From: Larkinella rosea
Lineage (GTDB): Bacteria > Bacteroidota > Bacteroidia > Cytophagales > Spirosomataceae
Assembly (NCBI RefSeq): GCF_003858635.1
Contig: NZ_RQJO01000017.1
Location: forward strand, 124,001-188,000
Length of the DNA: 64,000 nt
Direction: 5' to 3'
Shown: positions 63,003 to 64,000 of the stretch, in pieces
How the letters are laid out: the number at the start of each line of letters is the position of its first letter
How positions within the stretch are numbered: the stretch's first letter is position 1
Notes under the pieces: generated by a model
Database searches by the model: none
Seen by the model: only the letters and a program-made list of their open reading frames with translations
What the model was told of the DNA's origin: nothing
Position numbers and translations under genes: made by a program

Positions 63003-63872
63003 ATGATCGATACCATTCGTCAAAAAATTGAAGAAGTTTTTGGGCCTGATAACCAGCACGTTCCAGCCGACGTGATCAATCGGTTATTTGTTGCCACGTC
63101 CTACGATGAAGTTGCCTTAACGCAGGAAATCATGGGTTACCTGCTCGAGCATAATTACGAAGCGTTAAAAACTCCCAAAGGTCAGTCGTTGCGGGAACAA
63201 CTTATTTCGACGGATTGGCGGCAAAAAGAGACCAAAAAATGGGCTTCTGAACCCTCTCAACCACATGCCATGCCGGCAACTTCCAGTGCGCCGGCCCATC
63301 CCATTCAAAACCGGCTGGATCAATCGAATCGGGTATTGATTGTATTTGTTCTTCTGATTGCCAGTGTGTTGTTATGGCTCTGGAACGGAAAACTGTCTGA
63401 AATTGACAACGGAGCTGGCCAGATTGACGCGACCGAGACGGAATCGGAATACAGCGGCTCCTCTGTTCAAACCAGAGAAACGCTGCAACGTCCGAATACC
63501 GGTACATCCCCGAAAAAAACGGCTCTTCCGCCTGCCTCTCAGAAGGCTCTTGAGAAAAATAACAATCATTTAATTTCAGCTGTTTCGACTGCGGAGCAGC
63601 TTCCGGTTGCCCCGGTTTTGGAGTCGCCCGTCGCGGTTACCGGTTCCAAAGTCAGCCCCTATGATTCAATCGATAACCACGTTGGTGACTTTGGTTTGCG
63701 AGCGGCCCGGAAGGGAGGGAAATGGGGGTATGTCAACCAGAAAGACCAGTGGCACATTGATCCGGTTTATGACGACGTGACGCCATTTTTAAATGGAAAA
63801 GCCACCGTGGTGCTGGATGGACAGCAAATTGTGATTGACCGGGATGGTGCCCGGATCCGGGATGAGAGCTAA
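63003..63872 (+). CDS. Bitopic protein with C-terminal WG repeat, paralogue (cluster component)
   Basis: A 289-residue shorter paralogue of the product of 61370-62779. It begins directly with the shared helical domain (DTIRQKIEEVFG, LFVATSYDEVALTQEIMGYL, LREQLISTDWRQ), then a membrane helix at about 111-127 (LIVFVLLIASVLLWLW), a disordered linker and the same WG repeat at about 220-289 (VGDFGLRAARKGGKWGYVN, WHIDPVYDDVTPFLNGKATV). The N-terminal 150 residues of the longer paralogue are absent. It lies 223 bases after it; that gap is AT-rich with a TACCTTTTG near 62947 that might be a promoter. It appears to be the last gene of the cluster. Confidence 0.75.
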   Translation: MIDTIRQKIEEVFGPDNQHVPADVINRLFVATSYDEVALTQEIMGYLLEHNYEALKTPKGQSLREQLISTDWRQKETKKWASEPSQPHAMPATSSAPAHPIQNRLDQSNRVLIVFVLLIASVLLWLWNGKLSEIDNGAGQIDATETESEYSGSSVQTRETLQRPNTGTSPKKTALPPASQKALEKNNNHLISAVSTAEQLPVAPVLESPVAVTGSKVSPYDSIDNHVGDFGLRAARKGGKWGYVNQKDQWHIDPVYDDVTPFLNGKATVVLDGQQIVIDRDGARIRDES

Positions 63873-63930
63873 CGGGAAGCGGCTCCGGAACTGATCATTA
63901 AATTTTGAAAAGTTGTTCCGTCAGTGGTTG

Positions 63931-64000
63931 TTACAAACCCGATTCCCGTTCCCTGATACTGTCGAAACTGGTACGGGCTTGTCGGTATTTCGCGTCCATT
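63931..64000 (-). CDS. Possible C-terminal end of a minus-strand gene
   Basis: A minus-strand frame enters from the window edge and ends at a TAA at 63931-63933. The visible residues read MDAKYRQARTSFDSIRERES followed by GL, a charged helical tail. It would be convergent with the last cluster gene. Only 22 codons are seen, so coding status is uncertain. Confidence 0.3.
   Translation of the reverse strand, partial: MDAKYRQARTSFDSIRERESGL

Overview
The window looks like chromosomal DNA from a Bacteroidota bacterium of the Cytophagales, most likely the Spirosomaceae (Spirosoma/Larkinella type). This rests on three SusC-type receptors, two of them in full ECF sigma / FecR / SusC-with-STN / SusD sets, TAnnTTTG-like promoter elements instead of Shine-Dalgarno sites, a sucA-sucB-lpdA cluster, and moderate G+C. 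I see no rRNA, tRNA, CRISPR array, transposase, integrase or phage gene.

Layout. 1-6046 (minus strand): a carbohydrate locus with an MFS transporter, an AraA-type isomerase and a SusC receptor cut by the window edge; the transporter and isomerase share an operator-like 15-mer. 6180-9061: a hybrid histidine kinase with two receiver domains, overlapping a thioredoxin-fold gene. 9337-13609: folB, a DivIVA-domain protein, a WD40 propeller, a 4'-phosphopantetheinyl transferase and a SirB1-type transglutaminase-like protein. 13885-16945: galE-rfbB-rfbA for nucleotide sugars. 17326-21374: a duplicated two-gene module (small CPxxC-ending protein plus seven-helix membrane protein) followed by a NarL-type kinase and regulator. 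21624-27594: the 2-oxoglutarate dehydrogenase complex with its own E3. 27813-31920: M28 peptidase, a Tat-exported glycosidase-like protein and MazG. 32044-40234 and 41709-48865: two SusCD loci, each with its own sigma/FecR switch, separated by a DUF2237 protein and an exported EEP-family hydrolase. 49289-52139: dtd, mgtE, rsmA.

52262-63872 (plus strand) is the most interesting part: eight co-directional genes encoding a short membrane protein, a vWA-like lipoprotein, a three-helix membrane protein, a tubulin/FtsZ-like GTPase, a 1193-residue protein with an actin/Hsp70-type ATPase domain, a bitopic coiled-coil protein, and two paralogous bitopic proteins ending in a WG repeat. I read this as a poorly described envelope-linked, nucleotide-driven machine. 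Its function is unknown.

Intergenic spaces are unusually rich in long inverted repeats (arms about 15-40 bases, AT-rich loops). At least two families recur: one built on CACGGACTTTAGTCCGTG-type palindromes (three loci) and one on GTTTCGCGGAGTTAAGCGG (four loci). A GC-rich 16-17-mer recurs three times inside or next to such repeats and looks like an insertion in one of them.
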